Positions 63,961 to 64,000 of a stretch of DNA of 64,000 nucleotides are shown piece by piece; position 1 is the first letter of the stretch, and each line of letters starts with the position of its first letter. The position numbers and the translations under genes are program-made. Source of the stretch: Flavobacterium frigoris (GTDB taxonomy: Bacteria; Bacteroidota; Bacteroidia; Flavobacteriales; Flavobacteriaceae); NCBI RefSeq assembly GCF_900111075.1, contig NZ_FOFZ01000003.1:336556-400555 (forward strand), given 5' to 3'. Below the pieces are notes generated by a model. That model searched no databases and was not told where the DNA came from. It was given only the letters and a program-made list of their open reading frames with translations.

Positions 63961-64000
63961 ATGAAAACAGCTTACAAAAGACTCAATCGTGACCATAGAA
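63961..64000 (+). CDS. Possible start of a gene running off the window
   Basis: ATG at 63961 opens a frame (MKTAYKRLNRDHR) that remains open to the last base. A short upstream frame ending in an ATGA overlap at 63961 could also be present. There is too little sequence to identify a family or to be sure it is coding. Confidence 0.25.
   Translation, partial: MKTAYKRLNRDHR

Overview
The window looks like an accessory (genomic-island) region of a Bacteroidota chromosome, most likely a Flavobacteriia member. The DNA is AT-rich with short A-rich leaders. The mobility genes are of Bacteroidota type (CTnDOT-like tyrosine recombinase, RteC). Secreted proteins carry the short signal peptides common in this group, and two small hairpin repeats that I associate with Flavobacterium-like genomes are present. 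No ribosomal RNA, complete tRNA or conjugation (tra) gene was found.

Layout. (1) 1-7,778: a tight five-gene cluster with a TPR/zinc-peptidase protein (cut by the window start), a MazG-like pyrophosphohydrolase, and a helicase trio in which two paralogous proteins join a PD-(D/E)xK nuclease-like domain to a DUF2075 helicase on either side of a DNA2/NAM7-type SF1 helicase. It ends at a strong terminator. (2) 8,244-9,188: an isolated gene of unknown function. (3) 9,447-10,925: first copy of a 1.5-kb repeat ending in a small gene; the second copy (60,309-61,821) lies 51 kb away in the same orientation, and its gene has a premature stop. (4) 11,038-12,674: a minus-strand four-gene cassette (251-aa conserved protein, DUF5675, two tiny membrane proteins) with a lysis-module look. 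(5) 13,429-14,978: a tRNA-Ser-like 3' end fragment, hairpins and a tyrosine recombinase, i.e. a likely integration boundary. (6) 15,397-17,632: two minus-strand gene cassettes bounded by attC-like sites, an integron-cassette array without an integron integrase. (7) 17,843-21,175: integrase remnant, RteC, excisionase-like, replication-like and DnaC-like genes of a mobile element. (8) 21,262-28,698: accessory genes (AAA ATPase, cREC, SLOG-like, a PD-(D/E)xK protein, an esterase). (9) 29,003-59,044: a WYL regulator followed by a roughly 28-kb, almost gap-free plus-strand defence array. (10) 59,160-60,177: a Fic protein with a small partner gene. (11) 61,932-63,703: four small minus-strand secreted or membrane proteins.

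The central feature is the 30.4-59.0 kb array. It has DISARM-like parts (DUF1998 helicase with a C-terminal nuclease-like domain, SNF2 helicase, Eco57I-type adenine methylase, PLD nuclease), a McrB-McrC pair, and a phosphosignalling part resembling the TerY-P triad (VWA, PP2C, kinase) with a DUF4407 membrane protein, a second kinase, a DUF4062/GHKL protein and a Cas4-like DUF2779 nuclease. I infer a restriction complex whose activity is controlled by protein phosphorylation. In this copy the methylase is split by a frameshift at a CCCC run near 40,968, so either the sequence has an error or the modification arm is off. A second variable site is an 11-bp tandem repeat inside the DUF4062/GHKL gene. 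All functional statements are from reading motifs; no database search was run.
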